64,000 nt of DNA from Acephala macrosclerotiorum (Eukaryota > Ascomycota > Leotiomycetes > Helotiales > Mollisiaceae), in contig MU119456.1 of assembly GCA_014904845.1 (NCBI GenBank), positions 1 to 64,000 on the forward strand, read 5' to 3'. The notes under the pieces were generated by a model. The model was not told where the DNA came from and did no database searches. It saw nothing but the letters and a program-made list of their open reading frames with translations. This document shows positions 12,253 to 24,697 of this stretch, in pieces. The position numbers and the translations under genes are program-made. Positions within the stretch are counted from its first letter, which is position 1. Every line of letters begins with the position of its first letter.

Positions 12253-15144
12253 ATGTGCGACGGTAGATGTAACCCCAAGTTGGAGAAATGTCTAGAGACT
12301 TTGGAGGCCGCGTCGCAAAGAGGAGTGTATGAGCTGAGTATTCGAGGGAGGTGCCAGTAGGGGAGGGAGAAAGTCCAGCAACCCCTAGCATGGCAATGCG
12401 GCAGGTTCGCGTTCTCGGAGGATATATCGCCCCGCCGTTGGTCGTGAGGGAGGTGCAGCGCAAAAGCAGTTCGCTCTTGTGATACTTCTTCGCAGTCTTA
12501 ACACGACTGTTAATGTGACTTGGAATGAACAATTAAGGTCAGGGTCGAATCTGGATAATACTCGAGATGGCTGTCCTACATGGCAGCCTGTAATCCCGCG
12601 ATCTGGGTCCAGTGGCAGACATCCGTAGTGGGACGGGAGAATCTGGCACGCAGTGATCGCTGAAGCCGTATGGACGTTCCGCTGTGAATCTGCTGCAGAG
12701 AGAAGGCGATATTGCAAGCAGCAGACACATTGGTTCCGGCGGAAGTTTTGTTTCGGTCGTCAGGCCCAGCGGTAGGGTTCTGAGGGCCAGAGGGTCGAGA
12801 GGCTGGCGATGAGAGGAGGGCGTTCAGATCTTGGGTCGCATTTCTGCCAACCAATGCGGGACGAGAAAAGAATGCTGGGTACAAAGTACGATTTTTCCGT
12901 AGAAGAGCGGCAGAAGGAGACTTCGGGCTTGATTGTTCCACCGACAAAGGAGTGATGGCTGAGAGAGCTGCGTGGGAGTGCTGCAAGTGGTATGGTGGGA
13001 ACGGGGACGCATGGGGTGAAGTCCAGAAGATGGGGAAGGGACTCGAAAATGTGGGGAACAGGGTCGTAGGGACCAAATCTTCCGCCAATGATTCTCCATA
13101 CAATTATTTTCTACCCGAGTAGACGAGCATCTTGTAAAGCCTTTGATTTGATGCAACACGGACGGCTTTTCTCTATATTGGATTTCACATATTAGCCTCA
13201 GGCCGCATCAGGTACAGGGCCTCGATGTATACAAAGTACTGTCCACTCCACTAGCAGAAATGCGGCGGAGTATTTATCCCCTTCAGGCTGAGACAAGGAT
13301 AAATTTGGATTTTTGTCTAGAGACGATCTTCGGGATGCAAGGCATCTAGAATAATTCTCCATGAGGCAATCCATCTCCACGCAACAGAATCTACGGGATT
13401 TCTCCCTCTGGGCATGCTGCACGTTGCTGCATGTGCTGCTTATCTTCACGACGGGACGTTCTGGACCGACAATCCATATTATCTTGATTCTTCAGCAAGG
13501 TTATCATCTTGAGATTCTTGATCTCCAGGAAAAATGTTTCATATTTCGTTTCGTTTCATGGCTATTCGTGTCTCCACAATGGTAATGAAAATAGATGGAC
13601 GACCCCTCTCCTCGGTCGACTAAAGACGCGTCCAGAGTCTACCATCATATGGAGGACGGGGAAAGAAGACGACGAAGTGAGTGGAACTTCATCTACCAGA
13701 GGGGAAGAAGTCCTTTTTACTGCGAAACTTCGAATAGGAGGGGTCGAAAAACAGCTTGGATGGAAGAAAGTCGCTCTTGAAGACCCCATTTGCAAAGAAA
13801 CGTCTGCATACTCTCTTCCTACTCCTCTTATTTTCCCTTCATACCCCCATCACCAGCTGCCTTTCTTCGCACTTGCGCTTGATACTCGCATCTCTAGATT
13901 CTCCAACCCCTCATCCGGATCACGGCTCAGTAGCCACATTACTTGAAGCTGTCACCCTAGATCAACAGCTCTAGTTCAGTATCATAACACTTATTATGCA
14001 GCTATTCCATCTGGTTGACAGTAGTCTCTTTAAAAGTCTGACAATCTGACTTGGCTGGAGGAAACTCTGGAAGACTTTCTGCCTTCTTCAAAGGTCGATT
14101 AGGTAGCATCGTCACTCCGCCCGATCCGATCAGAAGAAGAGCTCCTGGCTCTGAAAGCTGGAGAAAGCTTACCAGACCTTTTCACGAGACCAAAAAAAAA
14201 AAAAAAATTCTCGAACGTCGAAAGCAACTTCTAGATGCATCCCACGATGTTTGGCAATCATACCGGGCCTCAATTGACGTCGTCGCCTCTTCTGCAGTCG
14301 TGTGACCTCGGAGTTGATGCGCTTCAACGTTTTTTCTCTGGGACGACATTGTCATCGCCACGTTCGGGCATCGCGGATTCCCTCCACTCTCCACCACCAC
14401 AAGAGAGCCCCATGGGATTTCAAACACGCGTTCCGATCAACCGTTTCGTTAACATTTCTAGCAGAAAAAAAAGGGGACAGCATAAAGTGTCTCCAGATTG
14501 TGACCGAAGAACGACCGTCTTGCGTTCCTTAGATCTCAACCTGACCCGCATCCGGCATCTGATAAAAGCCGTCATTCGCCGTGTGCCTGAAAAGACTGGG
14601 TCATCACGTGCAGCGGTTGAGGCTCAGGAGCGGGCTAACGTCGGATCGGCAGTCGGTTGAGCTTGGCAAAGATGCTTGCACGGCAAGGCTTGCATCGCAT
14701 CTTCAAAAAAAGGGAAAACATCTCAAAATCGACGTCATCGATTCAACTACCACCAACGGTTCCACTCTGCCTTCCAGATCGGCTTTGCTTTGCCTTTGGG
14801 GACTCCGAGCTCTCCAGTCTGGGGCCTTGGCTTATTACGCACCGCTTTTTACTTCTTTCCTGACTAAGGAACGTGTCACAGGATGATGGCACTGATGCTT
14901 CCAGTAGTCTGGGTTAGCAACCACATCGTCACACTCGGTCAGCAACTGGGCAGCAAAGGACCCTGGGGAGCGTCCGATCCGACAGACCCCGTATCGTGGA
15001 CGTCTGCTACGAGTAAGTTCAGCGTAGGAAGCTTCTATGTCATCCCCACTCCATGACTCTGTAGGAAGCGTATATACACTTCCCCTCCTCCCCGTCCCCT
15101 TTGCCTGTCAGTCTCTGATTAATCTACCCCTTCCATACATCACC
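12253..15144. other. intergenic region between repressor-like gene and transporter
   Basis: About 2.9 kb with no supported gene. Frames on either strand up to about 175 codons are Ser/Pro/Arg-rich, match nothing I know and overlap each other. A 14-A run lies at 14194-14207. The last 100 bp (CT-rich CCCCTCCTCCCC tract, TATATACAC at about 15070, then CACCATGG) look like the transporter promoter and leader. Confidence 0.5.
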
Positions 15145-17085
15145 ATGGCAGGCTTCAACTTCAGACGAAACCGCAATGCGGATGTAAGTAGCGCTTCTAC
15201 TGCAGTACCTTCAACAGCCAATTCTCTCGACCACCCCCGAGCACCAATTGAGCCAGTCACGGGCGATGTCCACCGACACATTCATTCCCCCGAGAAAGGA
15301 GACCACAGCATGAAGGCTGTCCCCATCACACTTCGCACAATCATCATGGCTATCCTCGTTGCGATGGGAGGATTCATCTTCGGCTACGACATTGGACAAA
15401 TTTCCGGATTCCTCGAAATGAACGTTTTCTTGCAGAGATTCGGTCAGCCCACTACCGACCGTGTGAACAATCCGAGTGGTTACTACTTCACCAACGTGCG
15501 GTCTGGGTTGATTGTTGGCTTAGTAAGTCTTCCCTATACACGGCAGAGACGATAATGCTAACGAGAATAGCTGTCAATTGGTACTCTCATCGGATGTTTG
15601 ATCGCTGCTCCAATCGCGAACCGCTTCGGACGAAAGCCCTGCGTCCCAATATTCTGCTCTGTCTTTATTATCGGTGTCGTGGCACAAATATCCGTAGGAT
15701 CTAGAGACTGGGTCGGTATTGTCATGCAGATGGACTGCAGGTCTTGGTGTCGGAGGACTCTCCGTCATCGTCCCAATGTACATGTCTGAGACGGCCCCAG
15801 TCCCAGTTCGTGGAGCTGTCGTTTCGTAAGTCTTGTATCTTCGCTAAATCTTGACCTGCTAACCCTTCCCAGCTGTTACCAACTCTTCATCACAATCGGT
15901 ATCTTCACCGCCGACTGCATAAACTACGGCACCGAAGGCTTCACCAACACGGGTTCCTACCGCATCCCCATGGGTGTCGGGTTCATCTGGGCCCTCATCC
16001 TCGGCATCGGTATTCTCTTCTTGCCCGAAACTCCTCGACACGACTGGAATCACGGCCGATCTGATCGAGCAACAACCACAATGTCCAAATTCTACGGCCT
16101 CCCAGAACACCACATCATGATTCAAACCGAAACTGCTGAAATCGAAAAAGTGCGCGCCGCGACTGCAGAATCAGCCCGCGAGCCATGGCACGCCCCTCTC
16201 ACCGGCCCTCGAATGTTCTACCGCGTCGCGTTGGCTATGGCTCTACAGATGCTGCAGCAGTTAACGGGTGCAAATTATTATTTCTACTACGGCACCACGA
16301 TCTTCAAAGGCGTTGGACTGGATAATTCGTACGTTACGGCTATGATCCTAGGCGGTGTCAATGTTGGCGCTACATTCTTCGGTGTCTGGATGGCGAATCA
16401 TTTCCGGAGGAGAGAATCGCTTTACATCGCTGCTTTGTGGCAAACAATGTGTTTCCTCATCTTCGCTTCAGTCGGTCAGTTTATGTTTAAAGACGCGCCT
16501 GAAGGTTCGGCTACTGCTAAGACGTCCGGAACTGTCATGATCGTCTTCGCATGTCTATTCATCGTTGGTTTTGCTACGACCTGGGGACCGCTTGTTTGGG
16601 CTTGTATTGGTGAGATGTTCCCCTATAGATACAGAGCTGTCGGCATGGGACTCGCTACGTCCGCAAACTGGTTCTGGAATTTCATGCTTGCGTTCTTTAC
16701 CCCGTTCATCACCAACGACATCGACTACGCTTACGGCTACGTTTTCGCTGGCTGCAATTTAGCAGCTTTCTTCGTCGTATTCTTCTTCCTGGTCGAATCA
16801 TCAGGAAAGACGCTCGAAGAGGTGGATGCGATGTACCTTCTCCACGTCAATCCTATTGGATCTGCGGGATTCAGGTTCGATGAGGAGACGAGAAATAATA
16901 TTGGTGGTGGTGGATTGGGGACGGATAATATGAGACTTGATGGGAGAGGAAGGAAGTTGAATGAGGCGGGGAGAGAGGGTGTATTCCAGGATGAGGGGAA
17001 GCCAGTTGAGGCGGGGGATTTGAGGCATGTTACTGATCATACCAATGGCACTCTACCTGTGGCTTCTACTGGAGCTCAGAGGTAG
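15145..17085 (+). pseudogene. MFS hexose-type sugar transporter with a 2-nt frameshift
   Basis: Major facilitator sugar/H+ symporter of the plasma membrane. Exons are 15145-15522, 15571-15825 and 15873-17085; both introns have GTAAGT donors and CTAAC branch sites. Family signatures in order: GGFIFGYDIGQISGF (TM1), NRFGRKPC, SETAPVPVRGAVV, FLPETPRH, QQLTGANYYFYYGT (TM7), and VESSGKTLEEVDAMY at the end of TM12, then a hydrophilic tail. The start ATG has a CACCATGG context. In exon 2, at about 15726, two bases (most likely GG of a Gly codon in the V-M-G-R-W-T-A-G-L-G-V-G motif) are missing. The summed exons give 1846 nt, which is 3n+1, as expected for a 2-nt loss. This is either a young pseudogene or an assembly error. 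It resembles hexose transporters more than quinate permeases. Confidence 0.85.
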
Positions 17086-18047
17086 TTGGCCGAGGTTATG
17101 ATCCATGATTGTTTTAGTAGGAAGACTTGCTCATTTGTTTAGCATGGTTGGAGTTGAGGGGGTGGTTATGATAATGACTGTATATATAGTAGAGATAAGG
17201 GATAGAGTGTACAAATCAGCATTCCAAAACTCGATCTCTTTGTTCAACTTTGATTATCTTGACATTAACCTTTTCAATGTAACAATTCATGTCAGAATTG
17301 TAGGTTTATTACAAACCAAAGTCAGCAAAATTTTGTTGCATATCTCACAACCTGACCAGTCTTCGGACATTGAGACTTGTCTTTTCAGACAAAATTTCAC
17401 GTAGAATTGAAAACTTCCGCCCTAGCATATCTACCGACTGAAAGTCTGGGCTGAAGTTGGGACACTAATGAGGGTATCTTCTGGCGACTCACTTCTGAGA
17501 GTGAAAGTGAAAAGAGGTCAGGTTTGTGAAATCTGTCACTCAACCAACCTTGAGTTCAGTTCATCTTAGCCTCCCGAATTGGTATCACTAAAGGGTGTCA
17601 GAATTCTGTCCGCACTCTCCAAAAATAACCGAAAACACACTAAAACTAGACTACTTTGGTTTTTAATAAGATGGCTTACTTTTAATAAAACTATTTCGCG
17701 CTTTAAATTTAAAGTAAAAATAAAGTATTAATATACATTTAATTAATTAAAATTATAATAATAATATTTATTATAATTATATTTAAATATTTTTTTTTAA
17801 TATAAATTTATTAATAAAAACGTAATTTATTAATAATTCGTAAATTAAATTTTTTTAAAAAAAAACTTTTAATATAAAACTTAATACGATTATTATTAAA
17901 AATTTATTAAAAATTTAATACTAATTTTTTAAATTATGTTTTAATATAAATTTATTAAATTGTAAAAACTTAAAATAATTAAATTTTAGTATATTTTTAC
18001 TTGTTTTTTAGAAGTGCGAATAAAATTCTTATACCCCCTAGTAATAT
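17086..18047. other. intergenic with AT-rich RIP-like patch
   Basis: No gene. From about 17690 to 18000 the sequence becomes nearly pure A/T with the few C/G often in CpG, like the left end of the window; this is probably a small destroyed repeat. The proximal part will contain the transporter 3' untranslated region. Confidence 0.55.
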
Positions 18048-18289
18048 CCTCTACGGGAAAGAAAAAAGTGGCCGATTTTGGCACCATTCTAAAGTTCACA
18101 CTTTAACCGCGATTACTCAACCTTTTTCTATTGAAAAAACTTCGAAGGTTTTCTAATTAATTAACCATCAATTAGTCCACTTTTTATGGGTTCCTGCCTG
18201 TTCAAAGAATAAATAATCGCGTTTGAGAAATGTGAGTTTGGTGTTGGCGCACGAGCCAAAATCCGCCACTTTTTTCTTCCCCGTAGAGG
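18048..18289. mobile_element. 242-bp MITE
   Basis: Long imperfect terminal inverted repeats. The left end begins CCTCTACGGGAAAGAAAAAA and the right end, read inward, CCTCTACGGGGAAGAAAAAA; similarity continues for about 90 bp (GTGGC.GATTTTGGC, then CGCGATTA). The element is flanked by TAT at 18045-18047 and 18290-18292. No coding capacity. The short target duplication fits a Harbinger- or mariner-type MITE; the superfamily cannot be fixed from this copy alone. Confidence 0.75.
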
Positions 18290-18702
18290 TATCTTATACC
18301 CCTCCATCCGGATAAAAAGTTCATCCGGACCAAAATTGTTGCCTTTCTGCCTCAGGAGTTCCTCTCGCCTGCCGACCTCAACCAAATCTCCAACATCGTT
18401 CGATCATCCACAGAGATGGGCCCATTCCTACATGATCGACTTCGGCTTGGGCCGGGTGCTCTACCGATGCTCTGATGGATTTTCCTCGAGAAGAGCCAGA
18501 TCGTAAGTTGACAGTAAGATATATACTCTCCTTCCTCCATCCTCCTTCTTTCTCCCCTTTTCCCTCTATACCATTCACAATACTCAACCTATCCTCCACC
18601 TCGCATCATGATCTCCTCATCCCTCTCCTTCCACTTTTCATCCCATCTCCGCTCTGCAAACCATCCCATCCAGAAACCATCCACCAGCAGAGCAACATCA
18701 AC

Positions 18703-19437
18703 ATGGGAGGACAGAAATCCCAATCCCGATTCCATAGCGCCATCACCGGTAGTCTCACAGCAACAATCAGAATCTCACAAGCAGATCACCTCGCAAGAGT
18801 CTTCGAACAAGATTCTGAAGTCGGCGAGGTACGTCCTCTCTCCTCTTTCCCTTACGCATCTTTTCCAATCCGCAAACCTTCTCTGCGTACAGTTCGCTAA
18901 CATGTTCATCAGGTAGGAGCCGACATCCGAATCCCTCAAAATCCTCGAAGCCTGGGGAGCATTCGACGAAATTAAAGCCCAAGCCGTCATCTCGAACAAC
19001 TACATCGTCCGCTCCTACGAGATGGTCACGTCCCATCAACTTAAAATACATTCCCCACACGATGGATAGATATTAAACTCCATATCCACATATCTATCGC
19101 GCACAGTACCATCGAGTTCTTGTTTTCGAGGCAAGGAGATTGGGTTGAGATGCGACTTGATGCATAAGTTGCGAGGATTTATTTTGAGAATTCGGTAGTT
19201 TTGTGTGGTGTTTAAGGATGTGAGTGCATTTGAAGCAGGTACAGGACGATACGAAAGGCACGAGCAACAACTATAGACACACCTTCCATATGCACGCTTT
19301 ACCGATTCAAAACGAGAGAAACTGACAGTTGATGGAATACGACCGAAACCCATTCGAGGGCTACCCAAACAGATGGAAAGGTCATGCCTTCCAACAATGG
19401 CTCTGGAGAGACGATATTCAGACTTGGGTGTAAGGGG
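18703..19437 (+). pseudogene. decayed FAD-dependent monooxygenase (salicylate-hydroxylase-like)
   Basis: Pieces of a flavoprotein monooxygenase in order. The N-terminal Rossmann segment runs from ATG 18703; the position of the GxGxxG loop now reads ITGSLTA, followed by LARVFEQDSEVGEV. A good intron (GTACGT at 18829, GCTAAC branch, CAG at 18912) joins E-V to GADIRIPQN. After that the frame shifts: SLKILEAWGAFDEI lies in another frame, and the chain soon meets a stop. A C-terminal trace, GHAFQQWLWRDDI, lies near 19370-19420. Most of the middle of the protein is missing. The family hydroxylates aromatic acids with NAD(P)H. The lost Gly-rich loop and missing core mean this copy cannot work. Confidence 0.75.
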
Positions 19438-19800
19438 CGTGGAAGAAGCACAGTCAGGGTGTTTACTGGGACGGGTGGTGCTACTGTGTGTAGGAGCCGA
19501 CGCTGGAGTGAACCTGAATATTGTCGGATTTGATTCTTGATGCTTTGAAGAAGCGAGTGCGGTGTTCGGAGTTCGAGCGATTGGTACTCTAAGAATGTCG
19601 GTTTCCGTATCTAATACTGTGTTCTATTTACGAATCAAAATCATCAACGTCGTGGCAGTCATCTACGTTGCTTTTCATCTCATGTCGTCCCCTCCCATTT
19701 CGTTCCTTTTTCATCTACAAATGCTCGTCAAATCATATCATATCACATTCCATCATCCCTTCATTTCCCTTCATTTCCCTTCATAACCCATCACCACCAC

Positions 19801-21374
19801 TCATTCCTTCTTCTCATACGGCGTCTCGTAAGGCTTTTCAGCTTGCAATGCTATGCGTGCTAGATGTCGACGCTCTCCTGTATTCCAATTCATAGTTGCC
19901 GTATGAGCCACCAATCTATTATCCCAAAAGATCACCATGCCAGGTTTCCATTGAATCCGTGCTTGGAAATCGGCGCCGAAGGCGATGTGGTCGTAGAGGA
20001 AGTTGAGGAGGTTGTCGGATTCTTCTTTTTTGTAGCCTACTATGCTACGAGTGACTTTTACCTTCTGTCAGTCGTTTTGACTAAGTTGAGAGGAGAGAGG
20101 AAGATGGCGAGAGATAGAGTGAAGTAGGATAGGAAGGAGAAAAGACGAGGATAAGTCCAGGGGTGGAGGCGTACAAGATTTGTTGACGAACAGAGCTTTT
20201 TCACCAGTTGCCGGGTGTGTTCGTACTATTGGATGCTCTGATCTCTCGTCAATCTGGTTTCTTGACAGAGGCAGGAGGGGGGAAAAGGAAGGCGAACCTG
20301 TGGTGACTGGATCACGCTTGACGACTCCGCCTCTGCCTAAACTCATTTGTCCTTGTTCTTTCCCACTGCTTCGGTATTAGCACAGCACAAGATGACTTTC
20401 TATAGAGGCCTCGAAAGCTGAGAACCGTCTTAAATTGAAGTCATAGAGTAAGTATGAAGACACACACCTATGAACAGCCCTCAACCCATGCAACCTCTCT
20501 TTAAACCCCTCACTCAAATTCTCATACGCTGTCCCCTGATCAACAAATAACGTATCCCCACCACTCCTCGGCACCTCCAACGCATACAATATCGTCGTTC
20601 CAGGCGGTTGCTCTTCAAATGAACTATCGCAGTGCCAGCCAACGGAAGAGTTGCGGGTTGACATAAAGCGGGAGGTTGAGAGGTCGCCGGCGCCGCGGTG
20701 CACGAGGCTTCTTCGTTTTAGTATATTGCTTCTTACGAGGAAGTGCGATAGATGGTAGGCGTGAAATACTGTTCGGAGTCATAATACAGTGAAATGAAAG
20801 AAGGGAGCCAAAGAGAGGGTTGGGTTACTGTATCTCTGGTGCGTCTCTTGGAGAGCCAGATGTCAGATGCACGTATGGCCTCCCAAAATACGAAGCCCAT
20901 TCAATCGCATCCCGGATTGGCAAATCTTTGAAATCTTGGTTAGTGAAAACTAGTAGTTTCCTCTTCGCCAACAGCAACGCAAGCTGATCCTTCGCGGGCC
21001 ATCTTTCAATGAGGAGAGTTGAAGACCTGAGATCTCAGATCCAATACTGGGTGTCATCTCAGATATCTCAATACCGGACGAGAGTAAATCGGGGAAGTCA
21101 GGATCAGCACCTTTTCCATGTTCGATATGCTCGAATGGTTCGAGTGGAGGATCGTGTTGGTCTGGATCCCAGGTTGGAAGGTAGTTTGGATACTGGTTAT
21201 ATCAGCCAATGTTGAGGTGGAATACATAGGATGGGGCACTTTGGCAGCTGGATACTTGTCGTTTCCGTTCAGCTCCAGCTCTTTGTTGAAGGACTTTGGG
21301 CCAGGGATAGGTCGCGCTTGAGCTATGGTTGGTTTGGTCGGGTCTGTTGCGGAAGGCGCTGCGGAAGGTGCCAT
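19801..21374 (-). pseudogene. TauD/TfdA-type 2-oxoglutarate dioxygenase with one frameshift
   Basis: Fe(II)/2-oxoglutarate-dependent dioxygenase of the fungal sulfonate/taurine family, cytosolic. Reconstructed exons, all minus: 21374-21240, 21192-20829, 20707-20468, 20365-20298, 20237-20175, 20054-19801. Joins give continuous family sequence such as PEIH|LVHRGAGD and VNKS|FTRSIVGYK. The iron ligands are present: WHCD (HxD) in exon 3 and the distal His in NRLVAHTATMNW; the 2-oxoglutarate Arg is in RRHLARI. At about 21008 the frame slips between LQLSSL and ERWPAKDQLALLL. Total exon length is 1124 nt (3n+2), exactly one base short. The first intron has an unusual GTGCCC donor. Either a recent pseudogene or a sequencing error; everything else looks well preserved. 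Confidence 0.85.
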
Positions 21375-22438
21375 CTCGCTTCGAGAGTCTTGGAAATGAA
21401 ACAAAAGGGGTTGCAGAAGCACGTGGGGGCTTCAAAATAGTGGAGGGATCTTCCCCACGAGGGGTTCACTCGATAAGGAGGGGCTGAAAATGCGGGGTCA
21501 TTGTCGGGTCCAAGTTTGCCGAATACGAAATCCGAGAGATTAGATTTTAGGAACAAACCGTCGAGCTCGTCCTTCCTTTCTCATCACATCTTGATTCCTT
21601 CCAAAATCCATGCCGTCGCAACGATATCCGATGGCTCCTCATTGATCAACAATAACCTGTTTCTAGCTCTTTCCAGGTCCATTTACCTGAGATTTCAGTC
21701 CCTACGCCACAAAGCTCGGGGAAACAAAATGGATTGACGGTCATCCTCTTCGGCGAGTTCGGGAACAATTCAAGACTGCATGATTCTTGAACCATGTCCT
21801 ATGTCTCGTACAGCGTCCCGAATAATGTACAAGTGGCATGATGTTCGTCTCGTTTCGCCGTTACTGCTTATCATCCACATTCTCTCGGCGCCAAGACATA
21901 ACCTCGAATCATCCTTCGTCTCAGGAACCAATTTGACAGCTCTTGCGAATTCTTGTTTCTACTTGGCACGCCTATACTTTACCAGGAACGCGTACACGTG
22001 GTCCCTTTATCACGAGATTTTGAGGCTGTGAAACTTTGTTTCCTCAGGGGTTGCAAGCGAAATGTTCGGATGAGAGGTGTTTGCCAAGTCCGAATTTGCG
22101 AGAATAAGGATTTATGAATTCGGACAACAGCTATTGTGATTTGCACAAAGCAAAGAAGGCGTTTTCAAAGCTGTAAGAACGAGATACGTGGATATACTGG
22201 AAACTTTCGAGGTCAGCGCCAAGGCGAGGGCGATGAAGTCGACGAGGGCACTCTGTCAGGCAAGCAGACTCACAGAGAGGAGAGACCATTCTCAGCGGAA
22301 TTGGAGGCACGAGATGCTTTCGATACCGTTCCGGGACCATTCGAGATGTTCTATAAGTATACCCTTCCTTTTTGCCATGATAACTCATCATCTAACACAT
22401 TCTCTTCATAACTTTCGCTCATTCCCAATCACTTTCTA
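21375..22438. other. intergenic, no gene seen
   Basis: About 1.06 kb upstream of the dioxygenase and of the carbonic anhydrase relic. Short frames only; none resembles a known family. A TCTATAAGTATACCC stretch near 22349 could be the promoter of the carbonic anhydrase remnant. Confidence 0.4.
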
Positions 22439-23336
22439 TTGTCAATTCCTCTCTTAGCATTTGCCCCCACGCTCCTGGCCTGCCCAGACCATTCTCGGTC
22501 CTCCTGCAGACTCGTTTCTCGAGCGAATGATACTAAAGACTGGAACTACACCGATCCATCATCATGGGGATCTATCAAGGCCGGCATGTACTTTGCCTCT
22601 CTCATCTACCATCTTACTCTCCCTCTTCTCCAGCTAACAACCTCAGAATACGCCATATGTTCCTCCGGCACTACTCAAAGTCCCATTGACCTTCCTGCCT
22701 CCACTTTCTCCACAACCCACGCTGCCACCTTCAACTGCCCCAACGGTGTAGCTGGTGAATTGAAGAACTAGAGTTACGGACCGAGTCGCTCTCAACCGAA
22801 CCAACGGCAAAGATTACAGCGAGAATCCATCTTTCACCGCCGACGGCACTGCCTACTACCTGATCTCTTGGGTATGTCCTCCTTCCTCTCCTGTCTGGAC
22901 AACACTAACCAACAGCACACACACCCCCTCCGAGCACAAAATCTCCGGAACTTCCTACCCCGCCGAACTGCACCTCGTTCACGGCACCTCCTCAGGCACC
23001 GCCGCAGGCGTAATCGGCATCCCCCTCACCATTTCCTCAACCTCCTCTGCCTTCTTCGAGCAATTTCTCTCCTCGATCCCCAGCACGACTTCAGACTCTC
23101 ATGCGGAATTAGATGAGGTGGATATGAGCTTGGTGTTGAGTGGGGTTGGGGATTTGGAGAGTTATTGGACATACAAGGGGAGTTTGACGACGCCGGCTTG
23201 TACGGAGGGCTTGAGATAGTAAGTTAGTGGCGTTCCGATGGGTATGTCGGAGGAGCAGATGGGGAAGCTTGAAGGTGTGAGTGGGTTTAGCTCGAAGGGT
23301 GTTCAGAAGATTAATGCGCATGCTTTGAGTGTTTAG
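22439..23336 (+). pseudogene. decayed secreted alpha-carbonic anhydrase
   Basis: Alpha-type carbonic anhydrase, zinc-dependent CO2 hydration, normally secreted. Pieces in order: hydrophobic leader (PLLAFAPTLLAC), DWNYTDPSSWGSIKA, EYAICSSGTTQSPIDLP, GKDYSENPSFTADGTAYYL, the zinc-ligand region WHTH.PSEHK and AELHLVH, and SYWTYKGSLTTPACTEGL. Lesions: no ATG in frame at the expected start; the first intron has GC instead of GT (22584-22585); TAG at 22769; a frameshift near 22785; a 1-nt loss in the CACACA run at 22917-22930, beside the His ligands; and TAG then TAA at 23217-23222, where Trp is expected. Several stops fit G-to-A or C-to-T changes, as from RIP. Clearly dead. Confidence 0.85.
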
Positions 23337-23810
23337 GATGATAGTGAATGGAGTTGTTTGGATATTTGTGAGGCGTTGGGAGATTTGGTTCGAGTAGGTG
23401 TATATGGAGAGAGTATTTGGACACATTTTCTAGGGATCTGTCAGTTGATTGTTTATAAATTACCTGGGCAAAAATTGGTGCAACCATACCTCTTCATCTC
23501 TCTTTAATCTGTCCGGCACTATGCTTTGAGACTGAAACAACTTTAACTACGTCCCTGGAACAGTATCTCCGGACCAATCATGACTCCCGTCTCGAAGAAT
23601 CTGCAAGTCTCAATGCTTCTCAATGTCATTGCCCATGAAACATGTACATTCAACATCTCAAATTACAGAAGTCGGTCGTTAAAAGATGTGCTCATAGTAG
23701 CTATGCACCCTTGCTATATACAAACCCCACTCCAATGAAGTAGCGATGCACAGCACCACTCCTTCCGCTCCCCAAAATTTCCCACTCGCTACCCTCTCCT
23801 TCCTCTACAT

Positions 23811-24697
23811 TTACAGCGCAAACGTACCCCTCGCTAACCTCGCGACCTCCTTTCTCGCCCTAACAGCAGACGAAGGACTCGGCGTAGCTTTTGTCCCAGC
23901 ACCACCCGCACCTGTTGCAGCCGGAGCTGTGCAATTTGACATCGCAGCCGCGAGGTTCTTCATATTCTGCACGATGCCTCCCTTGAAATCTCCTTTGAGT
24001 GCCTCGACGGTTGCGTTTGCTGTTGCTACGTTGACTTGTCCTGTGGATGGGACAGCCAATCTGTTTGATCATCAGCACTTATTCCTCTTCTCTCCCCCTT
24101 ACCACTCCCCTCAATGGCTCGAAACAGAAGGAAGGAAAACTCACCCCATAGTCAAATTCAACTCCGTCATCTGCGCCATCGCCACCGTAGCCAACCCGGG
24201 CAACGCCGGATTCCCCTGCGGCGCAATCTTCTGATTATTCTCCCTAATCGCAATCCCCTTCGTCACAAATCCAAGCAAAGAACTCTGTGTAGCAGCGTAT
24301 AAGGTAGTGTCGAGTGGGTTTTGTGCGAGGACGTTGCCGAGGGCGGTGACAGTGGTGACTTCGTTGTTTTGGTCATCGATGTTGGATTGTATTCCTTGGG
24401 CTAGGGCCATTACGGCGGAGCTGCAGACTTGACCTGCTCCTGTGCTGCCTGTACCTGGGTGGGTTGTTAGATGAGAAGGAGGAGAGAAGGAGGGAAGGTG
24501 AGAGAGAGGAGGGACGAACCGGCACCAGAGCTAGCGGCTGGTTTTGTGGATGTAGACGAGGCAGCAAGTTGAGCTGGTGATGCGGTATCGGGAGTAGTTG
24601 GTGTCGAGGCATCTTCGATGATGATGAGTGCAGGAGCGGAGAAGGAGAGAGAGGTGAGTGCTCCAAGGAGGATAAGGAGTGTGGATGTGTATTGCAT
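23811..24697 (-). CDS. small secreted protein of an unnamed fungal family, 245 aa
   Basis: Three exons: 24697-24520, 24454-24145 and 24060-23811, total 738 nt, all in phase; donors are GTTCGT and GTGAGT. The N-terminus is a signal peptide (MQYTSTLLILLGALTSLSFSA), then a Ser/Thr/Pro/Ala-rich stretch. The core resembles a family of secreted fungal proteins about 200 aa long, with CSSAVMALAQGIQSNI, DDQN, a GIAIRENNQKIAPQGNPA block, ATVEALKGDFKGGI and QNMKNLAAAMSNC; the conserved Cys pair is C(SSA) and the late NC. After the core comes a basic tail (RARKEVARLARG). Function is unknown. Unlike its neighbours on the left, this gene is intact. Confidence 0.75.

Noticed and set aside
12385..13159. Overlapping 110-175-codon minus-strand frames upstream of the repressor-like gene, considered as a missing kinase-domain exon
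   Set aside because: They lack a Walker A motif or any AROM-like pattern and are low-complexity Ser/Pro/Arg-rich.
15598..15789. Possible extra short intron in transporter exon 2 to explain the frame change
   Set aside because: The only GT...AG pair there would be about 36 bp and would remove conserved residues; a 2-nt loss explains the length arithmetic exactly.
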